Under the pieces are notes generated by a model. That model had not been told where the DNA came from, did no database searches, and saw nothing but the letters and a program-made list of their open reading frames with translations. This document shows, piece after piece, positions 30,414 through 36,821 of a stretch of DNA of 36,821 nt (the first letter of the stretch is position 1; every line of letters begins with the position of its first letter). The DNA is from a virus. The DNA is taken from IMG/VR virus record IMGVR_UViG_3300035698_029558, positions 1-36,821 of that record; one strand, given 5' to 3'. The position numbers and the translations under genes were made by a program.

Positions 30414-31823
30414 ATGGGTAAAAACACATTTGGTGACGTTTTTTACACTAAAGAGCAGTCCGAGAAGATAGAGAGCCAGGTCGAGTACTGTCTAGAGAAG
30501 CTCGTTGAAGATTTTTTGCACGATCGGCGCAGGTCCTGTGGAGGTAACCCGTGCTGGTCTTTTGATCGATATGTTGTTGTTAAAAAGGTTATGGACGCCC
30601 TCCACACTTCTTCAAAAAGGTATTCCGATGGAGAATACAAATCGATCGTCTTTAATGGAAAAGAGTTTTGTAAGAAGCATGTAATGTCGTACCTACTCTT
30701 TAATGACTTTATACGTCTTCTCGCCAAAGAAGGCTTTGCTAGTCGAGAACGCATCAAAAACAGAAAAAGAGACGGGAAGCACTTTCATAAGGTCACCATG
30801 CATCGAGACCTGACATCGCTAACATTCAAGGTCGGGAAGCCAAAGCTTCCTCGGGGTTCAAGGGCATGGCTCAGATCATTAAGAATGGCATACAAAGCCG
30901 ACAAGCGTTTTATTGAAATAGAGGACAAAATACCCCCAAGAGCCCGAAAGCGGCTTTCTGAAATAAATCCTCTGTCCCCGGGTAAAATGAGTACCCTCTT
31001 AAAGCTACGCTTAAGAGAAAGTAAGAAGGGTGCCTCTTCTGGTTGTGCTTTTTTGTCTTCCTCTTTTTTTAAAAAGGAGGACCCCGAGGAGCAAAAAGAC
31101 TGGATTTTGGACAAAACCTATGAATTCATTGAGCCGAGGAACGAGCTGGAGAGGAAGCTTGCCAACAAGCTCTTTCACAAACACGGTCTCTGTAGAGGAA
31201 AAATTAGCCTGCTTCTTAGGTCTTTCAATACTAAAACGCTCGTTAAGGCCTACGCAAACACAGAAAAGTTCGCCGAACCGACCAAAATACGTAACTTTGG
31301 TGGTTTCTTTTATCATGCCTGCAAGCAGGTTAAGGAGGGAAAGTACAGGAAGAACTACAGTCCAGAAAATCTTAGGAGACAGTCCGAGCTCGTGAAGGAA
31401 ATAATCCGCCGGGCCGAAGCACTTATGGCCATGTCGCCGTGGCAATATCTTAATTACAAAGAGCTGTACGTCTTCGACATTTTCGTTCCGAGATGTGTTT
31501 TCGATCGCATGGACGATGAAGGTGCAAAGTGGCATAGAAAAATTAAGAACCCCAATGCTTTTCTATACTCTTCGTGCAGGGCTGCTGCTGAAAAAGACAA
31601 CACGCTTTATTCACCAAAGTACTTAGCAAAAAACAAAGAAGCCAAAGACAGAGCGAAATACCAGCGTTATTCTTCAAAATACTTAGAAGAAGACGGCCGG
31701 CTTTGTTCTTCAAAATACTTAAAAAAAACCAAGGAAACAAATGAAAATCGAAATAGTAGAATTCTATTTATCAAAAGACAAAAGCAGTGGAACGGTCGGC
31801 TCTCTACACATCTATCTATGTGA
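30414..31823 (+). CDS. Putative replication initiator (winged-helix-like N-terminus)
   Basis: A 469 aa basic protein. Residues about 20-165 repeat the domain of the preceding gene. The C-terminal half has two segments resembling the I-x-N-P-x-(A/G)-F motif of phage and plasmid replication initiators: IRNFGGFFYHACKQVKEG (about 294-311) and IKNPNAFLYSSCRAAAEK (about 375-392). A lysine-rich end carries three related peptides (YSPKYLAKNKE, YSSKYLEEDGR, CSSKYLKKTKE). By analogy with lambda O, the repeated DNA encoding this end (31607-31731) may be an origin. The last 83 bases overlap the next gene. No helicase or primase is seen, so it would recruit host enzymes. Confidence 0.5.
   Translation: MGKNTFGDVFYTKEQSEKIESQVEYCLEKLVEDFLHDRRRSCGGNPCWSFDRYVVVKKVMDALHTSSKRYSDGEYKSIVFNGKEFCKKHVMSYLLFNDFIRLLAKEGFASRERIKNRKRDGKHFHKVTMHRDLTSLTFKVGKPKLPRGSRAWLRSLRMAYKADKRFIEIEDKIPPRARKRLSEINPLSPGKMSTLLKLRLRESKKGASSGCAFLSSSFFKKEDPEEQKDWILDKTYEFIEPRNELERKLANKLFHKHGLCRGKISLLLRSFNTKTLVKAYANTEKFAEPTKIRNFGGFFYHACKQVKEGKYRKNYSPENLRRQSELVKEIIRRAEALMAMSPWQYLNYKELYVFDIFVPRCVFDRMDDEGAKWHRKIKNPNAFLYSSCRAAAEKDNTLYSPKYLAKNKEAKDRAKYQRYSSKYLEEDGRLCSSKYLKKTKETNENRNSRILFIKRQKQWNGRLSTHLSM
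31607..31731 (+). repeat. Three imperfect direct repeats near the initiator gene's 3' end (candidate iterons)
   Basis: The units TTATTCACCAAAGTACTTAG (from about 31608), TTATTCTTCAAAATACTTAG (from about 31668) and TTGTTCTTCAAAATACTTAA (from about 31703) are spaced about 60 and 35 bases. They are followed by an A-rich run. They may be origin iterons bound by the encoded protein, or only coding repeats (S-x-KYL). Confidence 0.45.
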
Positions 31824-32148
31824 TTACGGCATTGATATCCGTGGCTGTCCTGTTGTTAGGAAGCCGAACGGAAAGTGGCTATTCTTTCTTCCTTCGAAGA
31901 CAAGCTTTGACGTCGACAATAACAAGGAAATCTCGTATCCAGTAATTGAATTCACAAGCTCGGAGAAAAAGCAAGAAATCCTGGACTTTCTTAAAGAAAA
32001 TGGCCCCGAGTTTGTAAACGAAAAGATTAAAACAACACCAAGAAGAGCAAAACCAGTATTTAAATCACCGCTCAAGAAGGGCGCCAGTAGACTTAAAAAC
32101 AGAGAATCTTCCTTGACGTATTCCGTCAAAGCTGAGTACACTCCGTAG
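31741..32148 (+). CDS. Hypothetical early protein
   Basis: A 135 aa protein with a good ribosome binding site (AAGGAA). The beta-rich N-terminal part (VGSLHIYLCDYGIDIRGCPV; NGKWLFFLPSK) followed by SYPVIEF and a helix has a weak resemblance to SpoVG-like or small single-strand DNA-binding folds, not enough for an assignment. The tail is basic (RRAKPVFKSPLKKGASRLKN), compatible with nucleic acid binding. It overlaps the initiator gene by 83 bases and ends before an intrinsic terminator. Confidence 0.6.
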   Translation: MKIEIVEFYLSKDKSSGTVGSLHIYLCDYGIDIRGCPVVRKPNGKWLFFLPSKTSFDVDNNKEISYPVIEFTSSEKKQEILDFLKENGPEFVNEKIKTTPRRAKPVFKSPLKKGASRLKNRESSLTYSVKAEYTP

Positions 32149-32184
32149 CGGTATGTGTTCCTTCTGGAACACTTCCTTGGTTAT

Positions 32185-32217
32185 AAAGGATGGGACAAAC
32201 GCCCCGTCCTTTTTTTA
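32185..32217 (+). terminator. Intrinsic terminator of the rightward early operon
   Basis: AAAGGATGGG pairs with CCCGTCCTTT (10 bp with one G.U) followed by seven T. It lies 37 bases past the stop at 32148 and just before the convergent gene's stop at 32215, so it separates early genes from the leftward cluster. The reverse direction has only a short U tract. Confidence 0.8.
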
Positions 32218-32574
32218 TTTAATAGAGATTCTTCCGAAGCAGTGTCTCCAATAGCAGATATTGCAGATCCACCTATCATCAAAAACAACTCGTTGGTCCC
32301 CATAATTTCGTTTTCCGCAGTTTTCGCAAATACCGATCTCATCTGTTAGCGTTTCTGGTTTTAGTGAAAGCTCAAGGGCTTCTTTCTTCTCATCTGTTAG
32401 CCGAGAATACCACAGCTTGATTCTATTGCAGAAGTTACACTCGTCATAAACAACCATTGGCAGAATGCCTCCGGGCTGCGTTCGCTTAAACTGACGCCAA
32501 TGCTTAAGACTGCCACAAGTTGGACAGTCCCGGTATTGCTTTATCTTGACAAGTCTAAATAAGATTTTCGTCAT
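32215..32574 (-). CDS. Zinc-ribbon protein
   Basis: A 119 aa protein with four CxxC pairs: C17/C20, C46/C49, C83/C86 and C104/C107, enough for two zinc ribbons. The first pair set encloses a basic/aromatic segment (KHWRQFKRTQ), the second a short beta hairpin. Such proteins bind nucleic acid or partner proteins; in phages they include transcription regulators and nuclease partners. It ends a three-gene leftward cluster whose starts and stops overlap. Confidence 0.65.
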   Translation of the reverse strand: MTKILFRLVKIKQYRDCPTCGSLKHWRQFKRTQPGGILPMVVYDECNFCNRIKLWYSRLTDEKKEALELSLKPETLTDEIGICENCGKRNYGDQRVVFDDRWICNICYWRHCFGRISIK

Positions 32575-32695
32575 CTAGTTCAAAAATCCTCGCAACGAGC
32601 ACAAGACCAAAGCAGATCCCAGCGGCGGCCGAAAAGCCGATAAGGAAGCTCTTCGAAATAAGGGCTGAAATTGAGAGCACTGAATTAAAAAACAT
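32555..32695 (-). CDS. Short single-pass membrane protein (46 aa)
   Basis: A 46-codon frame beginning MFFNSVLSISALISKS with a clear membrane helix (about 16-38, FLIGFSAAAGICFGLVLVAR) and an acidic tail (IFELDDENLI). Its ATG lies inside the end of the upstream gene (11-base overlap), with GGAG 9 bases before it, and its stop lies 20 bases inside the next gene. The double overlap and the clean hydrophobic helix support a real coupled gene. Function unknown; candidates are a holin-like or inhibitory membrane peptide. Confidence 0.5.
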   Translation of the reverse strand: MFFNSVLSISALISKSFLIGFSAAAGICFGLVLVARIFELDDENLI

Positions 32696-32888
32696 CCTCC
32701 GAAATCTCCCGCTTTTTTGGGTCATTCTTGCAAATGGTTATATAATAGTCAGGGTCTTTTTCTAATTTTTTGTTCTTATTCTTGAAGACCATGAGTCGTG
32801 TAGAGTATGTCAGCTTTCCAACAAAATACTCGTTATCGTTCTTATCTTTCTTTGACCAGAGCCCGCATAAATTCAGCATGTTTTCCAC
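32685..32888 (-). CDS. Small hypothetical protein
   Basis: A 67 aa protein (LCGLWSKKDKNDNEYFVGKL; TRLMVFKNKNKKLEKDPDYY). The pattern GLW-K--K---YF-GKL----M-FKNK--------PDYY occurs in small phage proteins of unknown function. I start at GTG 32888 because AAGGGGG is well placed upstream; ATG 32879 is an alternative. It is the first gene of the leftward mini-cluster. A perfect palindrome ACCATATGGT lies 32 bases upstream (32920-32929). Confidence 0.55.
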   Translation of the reverse strand: MENMLNLCGLWSKKDKNDNEYFVGKLTYSTRLMVFKNKNKKLEKDPDYYITICKNDPKKREISEDVF

Positions 32889-32955
32889 GGCGTTCCCCCT
32901 TGCTTGCAAACCCCTGTGTACCATATGGTTACTTTAACAGGAAAGGAATTTTTAT

Positions 32956-33201
32956 ATGGACGAAAATAGCACTATACTAATGTATGAAGACGATAGTTTT
33001 GTTGTTATTTCTAGTCAATTGCTCTTCACGTTGCACATCAAAAGAGAGCACACGGGCGACTTCGTTGTAAATACTCCTAGACTCCGGGATGCTGGCATAT
33101 GTTATAACAAAATATTAACAACAAACGACAAAGAATGTTTATACGAGTGTCTGAACATTTATGATGTCTGTATGGATGAATTTTTAGACTATGCAGGATG
33201 A
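32956..33201 (+). CDS. Small hypothetical protein upstream of terminase
   Basis: An 81 aa acidic protein I do not recognise (SFVVISSQLLFTLHIKREHT; a cysteine cluster CLYECLNIYDVC at about 61-72). AAAGGAA is the ribosome binding site. It overlaps the terminase start by 11 bases, suggesting coupling. It is unlikely to be a small terminase (no DNA-binding helix pattern), though its place would suit one. Confidence 0.55.
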   Translation: MDENSTILMYEDDSFVVISSQLLFTLHIKREHTGDFVVNTPRLRDAGICYNKILTTNDKECLYECLNIYDVCMDEFLDYAG

Positions 33202-34546
33202 ATTAAAAGAGATCCGGCTCCCAATCAAATTTCGTAAGTATCAGACCCCTCTTTTCGAGGCAATGGAGACCAAAAAACGTGCCATCATTGTCTACCACCG
33301 ACGAGCCGGCAAAGACATTACTTGCTGGAACATCATGCTCATCAAAGCTCTTACGCAGAGAAAGGGCGCCTATTACTATGTCTTCCCATCATTTAGACAA
33401 GCAAGGAAGGCCATTTGGGAGGCGATTGATAATGATGGTCGCAGGTTTCTAGACTACATACCTCGTGAGCTCATGGTATCGAAACCAAACAGCTCTGAGA
33501 TGAAGATCGAGCTAAAAAGCGGCAGCATTATTCGTCTTTTGGGCTCCGACGATTTCGATTCCATACGGGGGACAAATCCTGTAGGCGTAGTATTCTCAGA
33601 ATTTGCCTACCAAAAGCCCGAAATTTGGTATCAAATTGTCGAGCCCGCTTTGCGAATCAATGGTGGGTGGGCAATCTTCAACTCAACACCATATGGCAAG
33701 AATCATTTCTATAAGATGTATATGTATGCCAAACAGCGCGAAGAGGAGTGGTACCATCAGCTAGCTACCGTTGATGATACAGGTATTGTTGAAGCCAAAG
33801 AGCTTGACTCTCTGCGCGAACAGGGGGTCTCTGAAGAAGCCATAAGTCAGGAATATTTTTGTTCTTTTGATAGAGGGGTGGAGGGGTCCTACTACGGAAG
33901 AAGTCTTAAGAAGATACGAGACAGGGAACAGATATGTAAGGTATATCATGACGAATATGCCTCCGTACATACAGCCTGGGATATAGGAATAGGCGATTCT
34001 ACCGCCATTTGGTGGTTCCAGATCATAAAACATGAGATACATTTCATAGATCATTATGAGGCATCTGGCGAAGGTTTAGCACATTACGCCAGAATTCTTG
34101 ATGAAAAGGCTAAAAAGAACGGATACAGATATGGAGAGCACTACGCGCCCCACGATATCAGACAACGAGAGCTCGGTACCGGCGTAACCAGGCTTCAAAT
34201 AGCGCAGGATGCCGGAATTAACTTTGTGGTTCTCCCGATAAAACCGATAGACACCGGCATTGAGCTTGCCAGGCGCCTTCTTATGAAGACGTTCTTTGAC
34301 GAAAAAAGGTGTAAAAAGGGACTGGAAGCCATCGAATCATATCAAAAAAGATGGGATGAAAAACATAGAGTCTACGGAGACCATCCGCTTCATAACTGGT
34401 GCTCACACAGTGCTGATGCAATAAGATATGCCTTTACCGCCATTGAAGACCATCTGCTTAGAGACTCGACCATTCTAACGCCTGAAAAGCTTCAGGAATT
34501 GCGAAAACAAGCAAAAAACGAGGGAGGGCTGCCCTTCCCATTTTAA
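33191..34546 (+). CDS. Terminase large subunit
   Basis: A 451 aa packaging motor with complete motifs. The ATPase has Walker A YHRRAGKD (35-42), a form typical of this terminase branch, Walker B VGVVFSEFA (131-139, catalytic E137; the usual preceding aspartate is serine) and the coupling motif FNSTPYGK (163-170). The nuclease (RNase H-like) has D264 in AWDIGIGDST, D322 in YAPHD and D409 in HSADAIRYA. It uses ATP to drive DNA into the procapsid through the portal and cuts the concatemer. It overlaps the upstream gene by 11 bases. The length is normal for the family. Confidence 0.92.
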   Translation: MQDELKEIRLPIKFRKYQTPLFEAMETKKRAIIVYHRRAGKDITCWNIMLIKALTQRKGAYYYVFPSFRQARKAIWEAIDNDGRRFLDYIPRELMVSKPNSSEMKIELKSGSIIRLLGSDDFDSIRGTNPVGVVFSEFAYQKPEIWYQIVEPALRINGGWAIFNSTPYGKNHFYKMYMYAKQREEEWYHQLATVDDTGIVEAKELDSLREQGVSEEAISQEYFCSFDRGVEGSYYGRSLKKIRDREQICKVYHDEYASVHTAWDIGIGDSTAIWWFQIIKHEIHFIDHYEASGEGLAHYARILDEKAKKNGYRYGEHYAPHDIRQRELGTGVTRLQIAQDAGINFVVLPIKPIDTGIELARRLLMKTFFDEKRCKKGLEAIESYQKRWDEKHRVYGDHPLHNWCSHSADAIRYAFTAIEDHLLRDSTILTPEKLQELRKQAKNEGGLPFPF

Positions 34547-34613
34547 ACTAGAAGAATTTTTTCCTTCTGTATAAGATGAAAAAACAATAAACACTTTAAC
34601 CCGATGGAGCGCC

Positions 34614-35318
34614 ATGAATAACAACAAAAACGACAAAACCACTCAAGAGCAAAGATACTCTCCAATTAGAGACTTTGTGAAGCTGAATCGGGAACGAGGT
34701 CTTTGGCCAGACAAACTAGCAGCAGTTAGATACCTGTGGCTGAACTCAAAAAACAATGGATTTCAGAAGGCTTTTCATAAGGTCTTAGGACGCCTTCTCG
34801 TTGACGAGAAAGAATTTTGGAATGCCGTTAGAGCTAACAATGCCGTTAGAGCTAACACCGTCACCCCATCTTGTCCGCCTACGGGAGATTCCCCTTCTTT
34901 CGAATATCTTCAATCACCCGAACGCACCAAGGCCATGAGAGGGGCTGATGCGAGGACGGCTAACATAGCCAAGATGTCTGAGGGGTTGCCAAGTGGACAC
35001 TTTACCGCTGCAGAATTTGTGAGGCGTAATATAGAAAAAGGATGGTGGCCCGGAAGCACCGCACTTCTGAAAGGAATACGAAAGAACGACAACTATCGGG
35101 GTTTTCATAATGCCTTTTACAGAATAGGCTACCGCCACATTATCGACGAGGACAAGTTTTGGAGGATAGCCCGGGCGTATGCAAAAAGAAAAACGAAAGC
35201 ACTCCAAACACAAATTGACAGATTACGAGACAAATATACGCATCCACCAACATCGGAAAGAGACACCTCTTCTCCCGGGCTGCCGAAACCCGTGGAGCCC
35301 ACCGAGATAGGGGGATAA
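34614..35318 (+). CDS. Hypothetical protein with an internal domain duplication, between terminase and portal
   Basis: A 234 aa basic protein consisting of two copies of one domain: residues about 18-73 (DFVKLNRERGLWPDKLAAVR, GFQKAFHKVLGRLLVDEKEF, W-AVRA) and about 131-188 (EFVRRNIEKGWWPGSTALLK, GFHNAFYRIGYRHIIDEDKF, W-IARA). The linker is Ser/Pro-rich and holds a perfect 18 bp tandem repeat (NAVRAN twice). The domain looks helix-turn-helix-like and DNA-binding. Its position between terminase and portal makes it an alternative small terminase or packaging-site binder. GGAG precedes the ATG. Confidence 0.6.
   Translation: MNNNKNDKTTQEQRYSPIRDFVKLNRERGLWPDKLAAVRYLWLNSKNNGFQKAFHKVLGRLLVDEKEFWNAVRANNAVRANTVTPSCPPTGDSPSFEYLQSPERTKAMRGADARTANIAKMSEGLPSGHFTAAEFVRRNIEKGWWPGSTALLKGIRKNDNYRGFHNAFYRIGYRHIIDEDKFWRIARAYAKRKTKALQTQIDRLRDKYTHPPTSERDTSSPGLPKPVEPTEIGG
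34821..34856 (+). repeat. Perfect 18 bp tandem repeat in coding sequence
   Basis: AATGCCGTTAGAGCTAAC occurs twice with no gap (34821-34838, 34839-34856) and encodes NAVRAN twice at the end of the first domain of the duplicated protein. The perfect identity indicates a recent slippage or duplication event. Confidence 0.9.
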
Positions 35319-35380
35319 AAACATTTTAGCTTCCTTCCCATTGCTTTGGGTATTCTTAGAATATAAGAGAAGGGAATGCC

Positions 35381-36821
35381 ATGACATTAGATTCAAAGTA
35401 TTTTGTCAACGATGCCAATGACGATATCGTAAGTGAAATTAACAAACGATATCAAAAAGATATTTATCTGCAGCAGCAGTTTTGGATACAGGCAGATATA
35501 GACCTAAGGTTTAAAGCAGGAGATCAGACGCTTCAAACCGAGATATATGGGACGGCGGACATAAACCAACGACAGCTTACCTTTAATCGTATCCGCAGAA
35601 TTGTAAACGTTATCACCGGACACCAAAGAAGAAACAGAAAAAGCCTGACCGTTGTTCCTCAAGAGAGCAACGATGAGGAAACCGTTGACCAGCTCTCCGG
35701 TGTTCTGCAGTGGGTTATGTCATCCAATGAAGGGTATCATAAAATAAGCACAGCCTTTGAAAGCGCTATCACAACAGGATTCTCTCTTCTCTGTCCCTAT
35801 GTGGACTACCAAAACGATCCGGTTTCTGGCGATATTAAGCTAGACGTACTCGATTTCAACAGCTTCATGATTGATCCAAACTTCAAGCAGATGGATCTAT
35901 CTGATGCTGCCTATATCTGGACACGGCGCTTTGTCAACAAGCAACAGGCAAAATCAATCTTCCCTGGCAAAGACAAAGAGATCGATGAGATGCAGTTCAC
36001 CAAGTCTAGGGATGATAAATTTACGTTTATCCAGCAGAACTTCAATTTCAATCAAACGGATACCACACCTCTAGACTGGTACTGGTATAAAGACTCTCGA
36101 AAGGCCCACTTCTTACATGATGAAGAGACAGGAGAAGCCATTGAATGGGGTGGCGAAGAAGACGATCTTGCCATGTTCCTAGAAATGCACCCTCATCTCG
36201 CTGTTATTGAGACATACAAGCCAACTGTTAAGCTGGCTGTCCTTCTTAATGGCAAGCTCATGTACCACGGACCCAATCCTTGGGGAATAGATGACTATCC
36301 TTTTGTCGGTGTCTTTGGATATTTTGAGCCTAACATCCCCTACTACTGGTGGAAAATTCAAGGTGTCGTTAGAGGTCTTAGGGATGCTCAGTTCCTGTTC
36401 AACAGACGACAAAAAATCTCGCTAGATATTCTAGAATCACAGATCAACTCAGGCCTCAAGGTTAAAGAAAGCGCACTTGTAGATATCAAAGACGCCTTCA
36501 TGACTGGTCAAGGCCGTGTCCTGGTCGTTAAAAAAACAGAAAGCTTAGACGATGTTCAAGTAATTGAACCCCCAAGAATCGATCAGTCCATGCTGGCCAT
36601 ACAAGAAAGCCTCGGACAAGAGATCATGGAAATATCTGGGGTCAATGAAGAGCTTCTCGGAAGTGCCGATGATGATAAGGCGGGAATCCTGTCTATGTTG
36701 CGTCAAGGCGCCGGGCTTACCACTCTTCAGACGCTGTTCGACCAGCTAGATCTGTCTTGTAAGCAGCTCGGAAAGCTGATCATAGGTTTTATTCAAGCAA
36801 ACTTTTCTCCAGGAAAGATTA
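35381..36821 (+). CDS. Portal protein, N-terminal part (P22 type; continues at 1-774)
   Basis: The gene starts at ATG 35381 with AAGGGAA upstream and runs open to the end of the window; at 36695 it enters the 127 bases identical to 1-127 and continues there. Unique part 35381-36694 encodes 438 residues, giving 695 aa with the rest. Landmarks of P22-type portals: RQLTFNRIRRIVNVITGHQR (about 64-83), the wing region with DFNSFMIDPNFKQMDLSDA, PYYWWKIQGVVRGLRDAQFL (about 325-344) and ISGVNEELLGSADDDKAGIL. It forms the ring for DNA entry, the docking site of terminase and then of the tail adaptor. Confidence 0.9.
   Translation, partial: MTLDSKYFVNDANDDIVSEINKRYQKDIYLQQQFWIQADIDLRFKAGDQTLQTEIYGTADINQRQLTFNRIRRIVNVITGHQRRNRKSLTVVPQESNDEETVDQLSGVLQWVMSSNEGYHKISTAFESAITTGFSLLCPYVDYQNDPVSGDIKLDVLDFNSFMIDPNFKQMDLSDAAYIWTRRFVNKQQAKSIFPGKDKEIDEMQFTKSRDDKFTFIQQNFNFNQTDTTPLDWYWYKDSRKAHFLHDEETGEAIEWGGEEDDLAMFLEMHPHLAVIETYKPTVKLAVLLNGKLMYHGPNPWGIDDYPFVGVFGYFEPNIPYYWWKIQGVVRGLRDAQFLFNRRQKISLDILESQINSGLKVKESALVDIKDAFMTGQGRVLVVKKTESLDDVQVIEPPRIDQSMLAIQESLGQEIMEISGVNEELLGSADDDKAGILSMLRQGAGLTTLQTLFDQLDLSCKQLGKLIIGFIQANFSPGKI
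36695..36821 (+). repeat. Terminal 127 bp identical to 1-127 (circular closure)
   Basis: The last 127 bases repeat the first 127 without mismatch, in the middle of the portal gene. The length equals a common maximum assembly k-mer, so this is best read as the overlap of a circular assembly, not a biological terminal repeat; the genome is then 36,694 bp and probably circularly permuted or circular when sequenced. Confidence 0.93.

Noticed and set aside
31607-31731. CRISPR array
   Set aside because: Only three imperfect, unevenly spaced repeats within a coding frame; no cas genes.
34547-34613. Terminator after the large terminase gene
   Set aside because: The only inverted repeat (AGAAG / CTTCT) has its T run in the loop and no U tract after the stem.
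27699-35370. Common phage promoter motif from TCCTTC near TATA-like sequences at 27.70, 34.56 and 35.33 kb
   Set aside because: The distance between the two parts varies widely, so the recurrence is probably chance in AT-rich leaders.
36695-36821. Terminal repeat as a transposon or integrase attachment repeat
   Set aside because: It lies inside a coding frame without transposase or integrase nearby, and 127 is a usual assembly overlap length.

Overview
The window is one complete, circularly closed tailed-phage genome. Its last 127 bases (36695-36821) repeat its first 127 (1-127) exactly, and the portal gene reads in frame across that join, so the unique sequence is 36,694 bp. The gene set is that of a short-tailed (podovirus-like) virus: a P22-type portal, a terminase large subunit, an N4-gp56-type major capsid protein, a scaffold, a P22/T7-like tail adaptor and hub, large ejection proteins and a right-handed beta-helix tailspike. 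Shine-Dalgarno sequences are common, the standard code works throughout, and base composition looks moderate. The host is bacterial but I cannot name it. I recognise no integrase, repressor, DNA polymerase, helicase, primase or endolysin.

The genome has two transcription arms. They diverge from a promoter region at about 27.60-27.76 kb and converge at 2050-2053, where two stop codons overlap. The rightward arm (27.76 kb, across the join, to 2.05 kb) carries a RecT annealing protein, small early genes, two paralogous DNA-binding-like proteins (the larger a possible replication initiator with short repeats near its 3' end), terminase, a protein with an internal duplication, the portal, and a YqaJ-type exonuclease that probably works with RecT. 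A small leftward cluster (32.89-32.22 kb) interrupts it. The leftward arm (27.60 to 2.05 kb) carries a RusA-like resolvase, a possible small terminase subunit, three ejection proteins, the tailspike, an array of modular fibre genes, scaffold, capsid, a beta-rich head or tail protein, tail adaptor and tail hub. Many neighbours overlap by ATGA, indicating translational coupling.

The most striking feature is the major capsid gene, which is in three pieces on the minus strand (10205-9942, 9611-9564, 8783-8142). Two group I introns separate them, and the middle exon is only 16 codons. Intron 1 (330 nt) has no ORF and a complete visible core. Intron 2 (780 nt) carries a LAGLIDADG homing endonuclease encoded on the opposite strand. 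The introns share a nearly identical P9-side block, so they are related. Intron 2 seems to use a C:G pair instead of the usual U.G wobble at its 5' splice site.

Two plus-strand islands sit inside the leftward arm and look like independently transcribed morons: a pair of tandem paralogues at 11.1-11.9 kb with its own promoter, and a small membrane protein at 20.67 kb behind a region dense in inverted repeats. Fibre genes show strong duplication and domain sharing: three consecutive C1q-like proteins, three genes sharing one C-terminal beta domain, and one beta domain shared by the tail hub and the gene beside the capsid.
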